A stretch of DNA of 19,643 bases from an uncultured Steroidobacter sp. Its GTDB lineage: Bacteria; Pseudomonadota; Gammaproteobacteria; Steroidobacterales; Steroidobacteraceae. The stretch lies in assembly GCA_946478975.1 (NCBI GenBank), contig CAMLEO010000110.1:1-19643 (forward strand). Direction: 5' to 3'. Positions 8,831 through 16,130 of this stretch are shown piece by piece (position 1 is the stretch's first letter; the number at the start of each line of letters is the position of its first letter). The notes beneath the pieces were generated by a model. The model worked only from the letters and a program-made list of their open reading frames with translations. It made no database searches and was not told the origin of the DNA. A program made the translations under genes and the position numbers.

Positions 8831-10939
8831 ATGCGTACGATCCCGCTGCTCTTGCTGTGCTTTATTGCGAGCATCGCGGCGGCCGGTGATGATGCTCCCA
8901 TGGTCAAGGATGAATTCTCGTTTCTCGAGGACGCGAGCGATCCGCGCACGGTAGCGTGGCTCCAGGCTCAGCAGGTTCGAACGGCGGTTGCACTACGAGG
9001 CGAACGGTTCCGTCGCTTCAGCGAGCAGGCAGTGCAGGCGGCTCAGCAGGTGGGCCGCTTCGAGGCGTTGGCTGTCCCAGGCGGCAGTCCATTGCGCGAT
9101 GGCTGGATTTATCAGCACTGGAGCGATCAGCAGCATCCCAGGGGTGTCTGGCGTCGAGCGCGTTTCGATGCATTCGTGCGAGGCGAGCCGCGGTGGCAGG
9201 TCTTGCTGGATCTCGATGGGCTCTCGACCCGCGAGAAGAAGTCCTGGATGTTTCTGGAGGCCGTGTTCTCGCCCAGTGGCAAACGCGCGCTGATCAGGCT
9301 TTCCGACGGCGGCTCCAACGTCAACGAGTGGCGCGAATTCAGCATCGACAGCGCAGGCTTCGTCGGCGACGGGTTTGTCGTTCCCGCGGCATTGGCGGCG
9401 TACGCGGATTGGCGCGATGAGAACACCTTGGTTGTCTCGGCGGACTTCGGTCCGGGCACGCTCAGCGCTGCGGGTGAGCCGCTCGTCATCAAACAGTGGG
9501 TGAGAGGTCAGGCGCTGCGCGACGCTGCCGAACTCTTTCGGGCACCGTCGGATGCGTTGAGTGCCGAAGTTTACTTGCAGGAAAACGATTCAGCCGCCAA
9601 GCCACCGCGTTCGATCACGATCCTGACGCGCGATAAATATCTCGCGCAGACTTGGTGGCAAATTGATGAGCGCGGTCGCGCTACACGCATGATGCTGCCG
9701 TCGCAGATTGGCAGCCTGACTTCAATGGCCGGTCGCTACGTGTTTCATTCTAAAGTCGACTGGACGATCGGCGGTCGGACCTGGCGCGCGGGGGATTTAC
9801 TTGCGATTCCGCAATCTGAGATCACGCGTGCGGAGCCTTCCGTGCGATTGGTTCTGGCTGCGGCACAGGACGAAGCCATTCATTTCGTGACTCGAACCAA
9901 AGATGCGTTGCTGGTTCACGGCTCGGCGCTCGGCGCCAGCGTCTCGTGGTCGGTGAGGCCGGCACTCGATTGGTCGACAACTCGCGTCGCGATGCCAGCG
10001 CATGGCTCGATCGTGCCGTGCGCGGTGGACGACGACGGCACGCATGTATTCGTTTTGTATCAAACGTACTTGCAGCCGCCCACGCTGTACAAAGTGGATG
10101 TGAGTAACGGTAAGGCGACACCGATCGGCACTGATGCGGCGCCGCCGTTCGACGCCGCCAAGTTCGTCACCGAGCAGTGGTGGGCCAAGTCGGCCGATGG
10201 CACGGATGTTCCTTACTTCATCACCTTTCGCAAAGATTCGCGCTTTGATGGCGACGCACCGACCATCGTAAATGGCTACGGCGCAGCCGGCGCGTCGCTG
10301 TCACCTCATTATTCAGCAACGCTCGGAGCGCTTTGGCTTGCGCGCGGTGGCGTGTTCGTCGATGCGAACGTACGCGGCGGATCAGAGCGCGGCGAGCAAT
10401 GGCATGTTACGGGCGTGCGCAGGGAACGCACTTACGAAGACATGATTGCGGTGGTCGAAGATCTCATTCGTCGCAAGGTCACTCGTGCAAAACGTGTTGG
10501 CCTCATGGGCCAGTCGGCCGGAGGATTGCTGGCGGCAGTTGTTATAAATCGCCGGCCAGATCTGTTCGGCGCGGCGGTACTGCGAGTTCCGCTGCTCGAT
10601 CAATTCAGGATGGATCTGGCGATGGGCGCGCCAGGCAGTTCATACGCGGAGTTTGGATCGCCCGAAGTGGCTGAGGGTCTCGCGTTCCTGCAACGTACCT
10701 CGCCGTTCCAAAACCTGCGGCGTAGAGCGGACTTCCCGGCGCCGCTGATCATCACGTCCGCCAACGATCAGAATGTGTTTCCGGCGCAGGCGCGCCGATA
10801 TGCGGCCAAGTTGGAGCGTCTCGGGTTGCCGTTCTATTTTTATGAAGCGGCGGAAGGAGGGCACGCCGCCGCCAGCAGTCGCATCGAGCAGGCACGACTG
10901 GATGCGTTGATATATTCCTATTTCGCCGAACAGCTGTGA
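8831..10939 (+). CDS. Prolyl-oligopeptidase-family serine hydrolase, putative lasso peptide isopeptidase (AtxE-like)
   Basis: S9-type alpha/beta hydrolase of about 702 residues with an N-terminal signal peptide (MRTIPLLLLCFIASIAAAG), so probably periplasmic. The N-terminal two-thirds is compatible with a beta-propeller. The C-terminal catalytic domain shows NGYGAAGAS, NVRGGSERGEQWH, the nucleophile motif GQSAGG (Ser562), the acid SANDQ (Asp646) and the base EGGHAA (His678). ATG 8831 is preferred over an in-frame TTG at 8822; the ribosome-binding site is weak in both cases. Lasso loci of the astexin type encode a dedicated S9 isopeptidase (AtxE) that cuts the Gly-Asp/Glu isopeptide bond and linearises the peptide. 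Position directly after a TonB-dependent receptor and next to genes B and C supports that role. A general oligopeptidase cannot be excluded from sequence alone. Confidence 0.88.
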   Translation: MRTIPLLLLCFIASIAAAGDDAPMVKDEFSFLEDASDPRTVAWLQAQQVRTAVALRGERFRRFSEQAVQAAQQVGRFEALAVPGGSPLRDGWIYQHWSDQQHPRGVWRRARFDAFVRGEPRWQVLLDLDGLSTREKKSWMFLEAVFSPSGKRALIRLSDGGSNVNEWREFSIDSAGFVGDGFVVPAALAAYADWRDENTLVVSADFGPGTLSAAGEPLVIKQWVRGQALRDAAELFRAPSDALSAEVYLQENDSAAKPPRSITILTRDKYLAQTWWQIDERGRATRMMLPSQIGSLTSMAGRYVFHSKVDWTIGGRTWRAGDLLAIPQSEITRAEPSVRLVLAAAQDEAIHFVTRTKDALLVHGSALGASVSWSVRPALDWSTTRVAMPAHGSIVPCAVDDDGTHVFVLYQTYLQPPTLYKVDVSNGKATPIGTDAAPPFDAAKFVTEQWWAKSADGTDVPYFITFRKDSRFDGDAPTIVNGYGAAGASLSPHYSATLGALWLARGGVFVDANVRGGSERGEQWHVTGVRRERTYEDMIAVVEDLIRRKVTRAKRVGLMGQSAGGLLAAVVINRRPDLFGAAVLRVPLLDQFRMDLAMGAPGSSYAEFGSPEVAEGLAFLQRTSPFQNLRRRADFPAPLIITSANDQNVFPAQARRYAAKLERLGLPFYFYEAAEGGHAAASSRIEQARLDALIYSYFAEQL

Positions 10940-10950
10940 GCTGATGCTCA
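10937..10950. other. Small palindrome containing the stop codons of two convergent genes
   Basis: TGAGC (10937-10941), loop TGAT, GCTCA (10946-10950). The isopeptidase stop is the first three bases of the left arm and the cyclase stop (reverse strand) is the last three bases of the right arm. The two genes are only 8 bp apart. The 5-bp stem has no T-tract, so terminator function is doubtful. Confidence 0.35.
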
Positions 10951-12777
10951 AGCCGCAGCTTGCAGTCTCGATCCCGCCCAGGCGCGCAGCCAGGCTTCGG
11001 TCGAGGCGAGTTGCAGGATCTCGATGGCGTTGCCCATGCCCATGGAATGATCCAGTCGCAGCGCCTTCTCGACGACGTCCGCGTCGACGATGCGTTCCTT
11101 CATCAAGGTGCCTTCAAACACCAGGTTCTTGATCAGCGGCAAGTTGGCTGCGAGCAGTTCCTTCAAATAGTCGTCGACAAAGCCTTTGCTGGTTCGGTGT
11201 AGGATGGATGGCGGAACATCTCGCGCAAACGCCCGGCGGGCAAGGCCTCGATCTTTTCCGCCCACGGTGAGGATGTGCGTTGGTATGCGCAAACACAGCT
11301 CCTGCAGCGGTTGTGACAACAGCGGGAACACGAGCTCCGGATCGTCTTCGCCGGCATAGGAAGCATAAAGCTCGTTGGTGAACGACAGCCCGATGATCTG
11401 CCAGTATTTGCCCGGCGGCACTCGCCCGCTCGCATCGAACCAGCTCGGCAGGAACAGCCGTCGCTTGCGCACTTCATCGGCGGCTTCAGAGGTGAGGATT
11501 TCCGAAAACGCATAACGAGCCATGACAGGCGCCAGGCTGTCGCGGCGAAGTCCATCGACGATTCCCTGATATAAGGTTGGCCACAGTGCGCCGCGCGCCA
11601 TGCGGGCAGCATCCAACGCTACGCCGATGGCTTTCGGCACCAGTCCATGGGTGGCAATGTAGTCGGCGCAAATGTAACTGGAGCCGTTTTGAAATAGCAG
11701 CTGATCGCCACCGTGACCCGTGAAAACGGCCGAGGCGTGATATTTCTCCGAGATCTCGCGCTCGTGGGCGGCGTTACAAAGCTCGGACAACGGCTGGCAG
11801 GGCGCCGCGAGTCGCGGCATCTCCAGCAAACGCGCAAGCGAAAACGCAGCCGTTTGTTCGAGCTCCAGTAACGCGTAGCCCGCTTCGTTCGCCACCTCCC
11901 TGGCAAAACGCCGCTCATCGGTGACCGGGTCGTGAGCGTTTCGATAATTGATGCAAACGACATCGGAGCCGACGGAACCGGCGGCAAGCACGCTCACGAC
12001 AATGGAGGAGTCGAGGCCGCCTGACAACATGGCGAGCTTGCTTTCATAACAGGAGGACCAGGCGCGTACGCATTCATGCGTGGTGTAACGCAACTCGCCG
12101 GCGGCGATGTCTGGCTCGTCGATGCGATCGTTGTTCACGAATCGATACGGATGCCAGTACTGTCGTCGCTCGACTCGTCCCTGGCGGATCGACCAGCATT
12201 CACCGCGCAGCACGCGTTCGATTTCGTTTACGCCCGTCTCGCGCGTCTCCGGGAGCATGCCGACCGCGAGATCGGCGGCGAGATAGTTCCAGTTCGGCGA
12301 GAAGGAGCGGGTCTGGAGCAGGGGGCAATGGTCGGCGCGAGCAAAGAACACACGTACGCTGCCAATGCACGTGCTCTGACAATCGAGCTCGCCGGCGGGC
12401 GATTTGAGGACCTTGATCGTGCGGCTTTCGGCAGATTGAAAGAACGCGACATATCTTCCCCAGTAGTGTTCGACGAGCGACAGGCCGGCACTCGCGTGGA
12501 TCGCCTGGGACTCTCGCGTCGACAGCGTCAGTCGTCCGGGATTGCCCGCGGCTTGCCGCCTGAACAGCGTCCCCAATACGACGCCGCTGCCATCGGATAG
12601 CGGATAAATCGTGCTCGATCGCTTTCGAATGCCGCTGCAGTAGACGCGCAGGCCCGGACGGTCGAGAGCGAGGCTCCACGGCAAGGGAGCCGAGCTCATC
12701 TGCCGGCCGAGCATTTCGACAGTCGCCTTTTCGAGCTCCGAGTCCTCGGACCAGGCCAGCGCAACGTAACGAAACAT
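10948..12777 (-). CDS. Lasso cyclase (asparagine-synthetase-like, protein C)
   Basis: Forms the macrolactam between the precursor's Gly1 amine and an Asp/Glu side chain after activating the carboxylate with ATP. ATG 12777 is chosen because GAGAGG (12784-12789) lies 6 nt upstream; an in-frame TTG at 12783 abuts that site. The 609 residues show a degenerate glutaminase-like N-terminal part (about 1-200, starting MFRYVALAW) without the Cys2 nucleophile of real asparagine synthetases, as in lasso cyclases that need no ammonia. The ATP-pyrophosphatase loop is LSGGLDSS (Ser252-Ser258), followed by TGHGGDQ (354-359) and GGKDRGLARRAF near the C-terminus. It begins 13 bp after gene B and is the last gene of the reverse-strand A-B-C operon. 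The family call is strong; the lasso role rests on the adjacent B and precursor genes. Confidence 0.93.
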   Translation of the reverse strand: MFRYVALAWSEDSELEKATVEMLGRQMSSAPLPWSLALDRPGLRVYCSGIRKRSSTIYPLSDGSGVVLGTLFRRQAAGNPGRLTLSTRESQAIHASAGLSLVEHYWGRYVAFFQSAESRTIKVLKSPAGELDCQSTCIGSVRVFFARADHCPLLQTRSFSPNWNYLAADLAVGMLPETRETGVNEIERVLRGECWSIRQGRVERRQYWHPYRFVNNDRIDEPDIAAGELRYTTHECVRAWSSCYESKLAMLSGGLDSSIVVSVLAAGSVGSDVVCINYRNAHDPVTDERRFAREVANEAGYALLELEQTAAFSLARLLEMPRLAAPCQPLSELCNAAHEREISEKYHASAVFTGHGGDQLLFQNGSSYICADYIATHGLVPKAIGVALDAARMARGALWPTLYQGIVDGLRRDSLAPVMARYAFSEILTSEAADEVRKRRLFLPSWFDASGRVPPGKYWQIIGLSFTNELYASYAGEDDPELVFPLLSQPLQELCLRIPTHILTVGGKDRGLARRAFARDVPPSILHRTSKGFVDDYLKELLAANLPLIKNLVFEGTLMKERIVDADVVEKALRLDHSMGMGNAIEILQLASTEAWLRAWAGSRLQAAA

Positions 12778-12790
12778 TCGCAACCTCTCG

Positions 12791-13477
12791 TCAGACGCTC
12801 AGGATGGGCGCGTAACGCTGTGCCAGCTCCGGTGTCTCATTCACGACGTGATTGCCGATCTGCAGCCAGCAGTGCGCTTCAAACGGGTTCGCACGCACGC
12901 CAAAGACACAAGTCGCACGAATGCCGTAGCTGGCCAGGAATTCCGCGAGCGTGAGCGAGTCGAGCAAACATCGGTTGCGGGCTGCATAGATGAACGGACG
13001 CAAATGCAGGAAGGCGCGAGTGAGATCTCGGGCTTGATCGAGTGCTGCGTCGTCAGTAATGAAACGAGCCGTCGACTTGTGATGTGCCAGGTGCGCAAGG
13101 CTCCGCTCCAGCGGCCGGAACTTCAGGCGAAATGCCACAGCGCTGTAGGTCGCAAGAAATCGTCCGACGCGTGCGGTGCTGATTCTTGGCGGATCGTCGA
13201 TCAGCGGCAGCAACGGCACTTCGGGTGCACTCGCTGCCGGCGGCAGGAATGTTTTCGAGGCGCTCCGGCTGGTGGTCAACAATCCCATGCCCATCAATTC
13301 GGCTGTGATGGGCGACATGACTTGCTCCGCCGTGCCGGTATCGTCGAGCGCGTGGCGCAGCAGCTCCGTCTTCTCCGGATCCAGGCCGAAGTACGTACCG
13401 CGCTTCATGTCCAGGAAGATCGTGCGATTCGCCGCAAAGCAGGCGTGCACGTGATTGGGGAGAAAATAGTGAGCCAA
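12791..13477 (-). CDS. Lasso peptide B protein: PqqD-like recognition domain fused to Cys/His leader peptidase
   Basis: Recognises and removes the precursor leader. The frame is open well upstream to 13888, but TTG 13477 is the best start: AAGGGAG (13484-13490) is 6 nt upstream, and family-like sequence begins right there with HYFLPNHVHACFAANRTIFL. The 228 residues fit typical single-chain proteobacterial B proteins. The N-terminal part (about 1-75) looks like the PqqD-like RRE; DMKRGTYFGLD fits its strands. The C-terminal transglutaminase-like domain has Cys170 (RCLLDSL) and His202 (FEAHCWLQ), 32 residues apart as in McjB (Cys150/His182). The position expected for the triad Asp reads NE (Glu214). 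It ends 13 bp before the cyclase ATG, and 65 bp separate it from the precursor stop. Confidence 0.92.
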   Translation of the reverse strand: MAHYFLPNHVHACFAANRTIFLDMKRGTYFGLDPEKTELLRHALDDTGTAEQVMSPITAELMGMGLLTTSRSASKTFLPPAASAPEVPLLPLIDDPPRISTARVGRFLATYSAVAFRLKFRPLERSLAHLAHHKSTARFITDDAALDQARDLTRAFLHLRPFIYAARNRCLLDSLTLAEFLASYGIRATCVFGVRANPFEAHCWLQIGNHVVNETPELAQRYAPILSV

Positions 13478-13483
13478 GACTCG

Positions 13484-13490
13484 CTCCCTT
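13484..13490 (-). promoter_or_regulatory. Ribosome-binding site that fixes the TTG start of gene B
   Basis: AAGGGAG on the reverse strand, 6 nt before TTG 13477. No ATG or GTG with a comparable site exists near the beginning of the conserved B-protein sequence, so a tool that requires ATG would place the start wrongly. Confidence 0.75.
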
Positions 13491-13501
13491 GAGTCGTAGA
13501 G

Positions 13502-13541
13502 GCGGCAACTCAAAGTCGCCGCACGAGGCTGCCTCCGGCAG
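13502..13541 (-). promoter_or_regulatory. Two stem-loops between lasso precursor and gene B
   Basis: Immediately after the precursor stop is CTGCC-GGA-GGCAG (13529-13541). Next comes a longer hairpin with arms GCGGC/GCCGC at 13502-13506 and 13518-13522. It has one internal A.C mismatch and a further 3-bp stem (13508-13510 with 13514-13516) around a 3-nt loop. Neither has a clear T-tract. Such structures between A and B could protect the precursor mRNA or reduce read-through, so that precursor is made in excess over the enzymes. The function is inferred; the repeats are read directly. Confidence 0.5.
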
Positions 13542-13542
13542 G

Positions 13543-13653
13543 TCAGAACGAGATGCTGTAGCGATGGATCTTCGCTCCGACATTGCTGTCCAGCTTCAGG
13601 CCGACATCCGTGCCGCGGGTCTTCACTGCCACTTTTCCTAGCTCGATGATCAT
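13543..13653 (-). CDS. Lasso peptide precursor (protein A), 36 residues
   Basis: Starts at ATG 13653 with a strong AAGGAG (13662-13667) 8 nt upstream and ends at TGA (13543-13545). The leader is MIIELGKVAVKTR (13 residues). It ends with the conserved Thr at -2 and keeps the L-G-x5-T-x spacing known from lasso leaders, where this segment binds the RRE and the Thr is needed for processing. The predicted core is 23 residues: a ring GTDVGLKLD closing Gly1 onto Asp9, then a 14-residue tail starting SNVGAK and ending HRYSISF. My computed monoisotopic mass of the mature lasso is about 2458.30 Da (linear 2476.31). The gene is upstream of B and C on the same strand. It is too short for many gene finders. 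I do not recognise the core sequence as a described lasso peptide. A longer in-frame reading exists up to 13860 but lacks a supported start. Confidence 0.87.
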   Translation of the reverse strand: MIIELGKVAVKTRGTDVGLKLDSNVGAKIHRYSISF

Positions 13654-13661
13654 TGAGAACG

Positions 13662-13667
13662 CTCCTT
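13662..13667 (-). promoter_or_regulatory. Strong ribosome-binding site of the lasso precursor
   Basis: AAGGAG on the reverse strand, 8 nt before ATG 13653. It is among the best matches to the Shine-Dalgarno consensus in the window, which decides the start of the precursor and fits a highly translated small peptide. Confidence 0.8.
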
Positions 13668-13769
13668 GTATGCCCCGCGGTGAGTTCTGCGGGTGCCCCG
13701 GCTGGGGGCTCGAATCCTGCTCCGTGAGTTTCTCGATTGCAACGCGAGCGCATGCACTGGATCGATGCG

Positions 13770-13794
13770 CGCGTGTTCGCAGATCGAACACGCG
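13770..13794. promoter_or_regulatory. Perfect 10-bp palindrome upstream of the lasso precursor (candidate operator)
   Basis: Arms CGCGTGTTCG (13770-13779) and CGAACACGCG (13785-13794) are separated by CAGAT. On the reverse strand it directly follows a possible -10 box TATATC (13799-13794) with a poor -35 TTTATT (13822-13817) at 17-bp spacing. A transcript from there would begin inside the palindrome. It sits 116 bp upstream of the precursor ATG. It could be a repressor site at the transcription start or a 5' leader hairpin. The symmetry is certain; the role is inference. Confidence 0.5.
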
Positions 13795-14129
13795 ATATAT
13801 GCGAACGGGCATGGCCAATAAACAGCGACGGAGAACACCGCGCCGATTCATGTAGAACAACGCGTTGCGACGATCTCATCGAAGTCATAACTCACGCAGC
13901 GTAACACGCGTCGACATACGGAATCGTCGAGCACGATGTGCGATCCGGCGCGCCGCCGACGTGAACTCGCGCGCATGGGCTCGTGCTCTGGCATCGAAAC
14001 TTTGATTTTCTGTCGCAATGAACCGGCGCGCAGCAAGGATGAGGGCGGTCCTGCCAGATAGGGCATGCAAAGAAACATCCGGGCGAGCCCAAGCTGCCCG
14101 TACACTGCTGCGTCTTCCGGAGGCCGCCA

Positions 14130-15938
14130 ATGCGTTCAAATGCACGATCTGCGTTCGCGAGCACTCGTGATCTCGCTGCCGTCCTGTGGCGCGACACGAA
14201 TGCATTCGTGAAAATCAGGATCGTGATCGTGCTGATCCTCGTCGTTGCGGCGGCCATTCTCACCGCCTTGGGTCCCGTCGCATTGAAGCAGCTGGTCGAC
14301 AGTTTTACCCAGCCCGAGTCGATCGCGGGTGTCGGGACTTATCTATTAATTGCCGGCTACGTGCTGAGCCAGTGGTTGTCGCGCAGCGCCGGAGAGTTGC
14401 GCGGGTTCATTTACGCTCGGGTCGAGAGAAGGGTGTTCCGCGCGCTCAGCGAGCGCGTCTTCGACCATCTCATGCGGCTGCCGATGCGCTTTCACTTCTC
14501 TCGTCGCAGCGGCGCCTTGCATCAAGCGCTCGACAATGGGCTGCAGGGCTACCAGCTCGTCATGCATCACCTCATATTTACTGTGCTGCCGGTCATCGCC
14601 GAGGTCGCGACGACGATTGCTGTGCTGAGTCGGTTGGATCTGCCGGCATTCCTGGTGTTGTTCTTCTGCGCTCTGGTCTGCTACGCGATTGCATTCGGCT
14701 ACGGCGCGGCGGCCGTGGTGCAACCTGCGGAGTCCGCGTCATCCGCGGCGATCAATGCCACCGGCGTGATCGTCGACAACCTGATGAATGTGGAGACGAT
14801 CAAGCAGTTTGCGGCCGAGGATCTGGTACGCCAGAAAGTCTCCGAGGCGCTCGTTCAGTCAGAGAACGAGTGGGTGCGCTTTTATAAGAGGTATGCGCAT
14901 AACGGCGTGACTGTGGCGACGATCTTTGCGCTGTTCCTGGCGGCGACGGTGGGGCTGGCAAGTCATGAAGTGCAGCGGGGCCGAATGACCGTGGGTGAAT
15001 TCGTGCTCGTGAATGCCTACATGTTGCAGATCGTACGGCCGATCGAAATGATGGGCTACGCGATGCAGGCGCTCTCGCAAGGCTTCGGGCTGTTGCAACA
15101 ACTGTTTGCGCTGCTCAAAGAAGTGCCCGAAGACTATTCGTCCGGCGTTGGCGCGCCGTCGCGGCTTGGATGCGTCGAGTTACAGAAAGTGTCGGCTTCC
15201 TATCGCGACGGCTGTCCCGTTCTCAGCGAGGTGTCGTTCGCGATTGAAGGCGGCAAGACACTCGGCATCGTCGGCGCCAGCGGCAGTGGAAAATCCACGC
15301 TTGCGAGGCTGCTGACGCGAACGTTGGATGCCGACAGTGGCAGCATTTTGATCGATGGTGTGCCGATCACTGAGTACCCGCTCGCCACGCTGCGGCGGGC
15401 GATTGCGGTCGTCGCGCAGGACACGGCGCTGCTCAACGACAGCATTCAAGCAAACATCCTGATTGGCCGGCCGAATGCATCTCAGGCGGAGGTCGAGCAG
15501 GCAGCACGTACCGCGCGGTTGCACGAATTCATCACGAGTCTGCCGGAAGGGTACGGCACGCAAGTGGGCGAGCGCGGCGTCAAGTTATCTGGTGGAGAGC
15601 GACAGAGACTCGCGATTGCACGCGCGCTGCTGAAAGATCCCTTGCTTTATATCTTCGATGAGGCGACCTCCGCGCTCGACTCGAAGAACGAGCGCGCGAT
15701 TCTGCAGAGCATGATCGAAATCTCTGCGCGCCGAACAACGCTCATCATCGCGCATCGCTTATCGACCGTTGTGCATGCCGATGAGATCGTCGTTCTCGAT
15801 CGCGGCAGGGTGGTGGAGCGTGGCGCGCATCCTGAACTGCTGCTTGCCGAAGGAGCCTATGCCGCTCTGTGGCACGCGCAGCATCGAGCTCATTCCGGGT
15901 TGTCTGATGATATGATTCGAACGCGCGTAACTCCTTAA
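14130..15938 (+). CDS. ABC transporter, fused membrane and ATPase domains (putative lasso peptide exporter, protein D)
   Basis: Half-transporter of 602 residues that should work as a homodimer in the inner membrane. ATG 14130 has GGAGG 6 nt upstream. The transmembrane domain (about 25-325) begins with IRIVIVLILVVAAAILTALG and has further hydrophobic segments near 70-85, 145-192 and 260-278. The nucleotide-binding domain (about 347-585) shows Walker A GASGSGKST (382-390), Q-loop Gln430, signature LSGGE (486-490), Walker B LLYIFDE (Asp510/Glu511) and H-loop His542. The NBD and the exporter core resemble the Atm1/MsbA class, to which McjD-type lasso exporters also belong. It is divergent from the precursor and followed 188 bp later by the sigma factor. 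Lasso export is inferred from position; an unrelated Atm1-like exporter is the main alternative. Confidence 0.88.
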   Translation: MRSNARSAFASTRDLAAVLWRDTNAFVKIRIVIVLILVVAAAILTALGPVALKQLVDSFTQPESIAGVGTYLLIAGYVLSQWLSRSAGELRGFIYARVERRVFRALSERVFDHLMRLPMRFHFSRRSGALHQALDNGLQGYQLVMHHLIFTVLPVIAEVATTIAVLSRLDLPAFLVLFFCALVCYAIAFGYGAAAVVQPAESASSAAINATGVIVDNLMNVETIKQFAAEDLVRQKVSEALVQSENEWVRFYKRYAHNGVTVATIFALFLAATVGLASHEVQRGRMTVGEFVLVNAYMLQIVRPIEMMGYAMQALSQGFGLLQQLFALLKEVPEDYSSGVGAPSRLGCVELQKVSASYRDGCPVLSEVSFAIEGGKTLGIVGASGSGKSTLARLLTRTLDADSGSILIDGVPITEYPLATLRRAIAVVAQDTALLNDSIQANILIGRPNASQAEVEQAARTARLHEFITSLPEGYGTQVGERGVKLSGGERQRLAIARALLKDPLLYIFDEATSALDSKNERAILQSMIEISARRTTLIIAHRLSTVVHADEIVVLDRGRVVERGAHPELLLAEGAYAALWHAQHRAHSGLSDDMIRTRVTP

Positions 15939-16097
15939 GATCAAAGCCTTTTCTGCCGTTTATTATAAGTACAACCACTACATACACTTCTTCACAGTGG
16001 CAGGGTCAACTCCCCGGCCTGGCCCGGTCATTCCTCTCGTGAAGCCCTTCATAAATCCGCAGGTGCTATAAGTAGTACACGCGGTGCAGGGAGTGGA

Positions 16098-16130
16098 ATG
16101 ACGCACGTCGCTCAACAGGAACGCTCGTGA
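16098..16130 (+). CDS. Possible 10-codon leader ORF coupled to the sigma factor gene
   Basis: ATG 16098 is preceded by AGGGAG (16088-16093, 4-nt spacer) and encodes MTHVAQQERS. Its TGA (16128-16130) overlaps the GTG start of the sigma factor as GTGA, the same overlap used between aceF and lpd. TATAAG at 16067-16072 could be a -10 box, but I see no good -35. A tiny ORF placed like this could couple translation to the sigma gene. It may also be chance, since ten codons carry little evidence. Confidence 0.3.
   Translation: MTHVAQQERS

Larger units (their letters stand above)
13654..14129. other. Divergent intergenic region between lasso precursor (-) and ABC exporter (+)
   Basis: 476 bp without a gene I can support. 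It holds the precursor's ribosome-binding site, the 13770-13794 palindrome with the weak TATATC box for the reverse-strand operon, and GGAGG (14119-14123) for the exporter. I could not find a convincing sigma-70 pair for the exporter; TACACT at 14101 lacks a -35 partner. Short open frames on both strands here have no family-like sequence. Both halves of the biosynthesis/export system must be controlled from this stretch. Confidence 0.6.

Noticed and set aside
10948..12777. Cyclase as a true asparagine synthetase (AsnB)
   Set aside because: The N-terminal catalytic Cys is absent and the gene sits 13 bp behind a lasso B gene, both typical of lasso cyclases.
12848..13492. 214-codon forward open frame opposite gene B
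   Set aside because: Shadow of the B gene, without motifs or a ribosome-binding site.
13654..13860. Longer lasso precursor in the frame open to 13860
   Set aside because: No in-frame ATG, GTG or TTG with a good ribosome-binding site occurs between the palindrome and ATG 13653, whose AAGGAG is excellent; the added residues do not look like a lasso leader.
13478..13888. Upstream extension of gene B to 13888
   Set aside because: This part overlaps the precursor gene in another frame, has no B-protein-like sequence, and the AAGGGAG/TTG start at 13477 matches the beginning of the conserved domain.
16005..16035. CCGG-rich inverted repeat as terminator after the ABC gene
   Set aside because: Only a 4-bp stem, no T-tract and about 75 bp from the stop codon; too weak to call.
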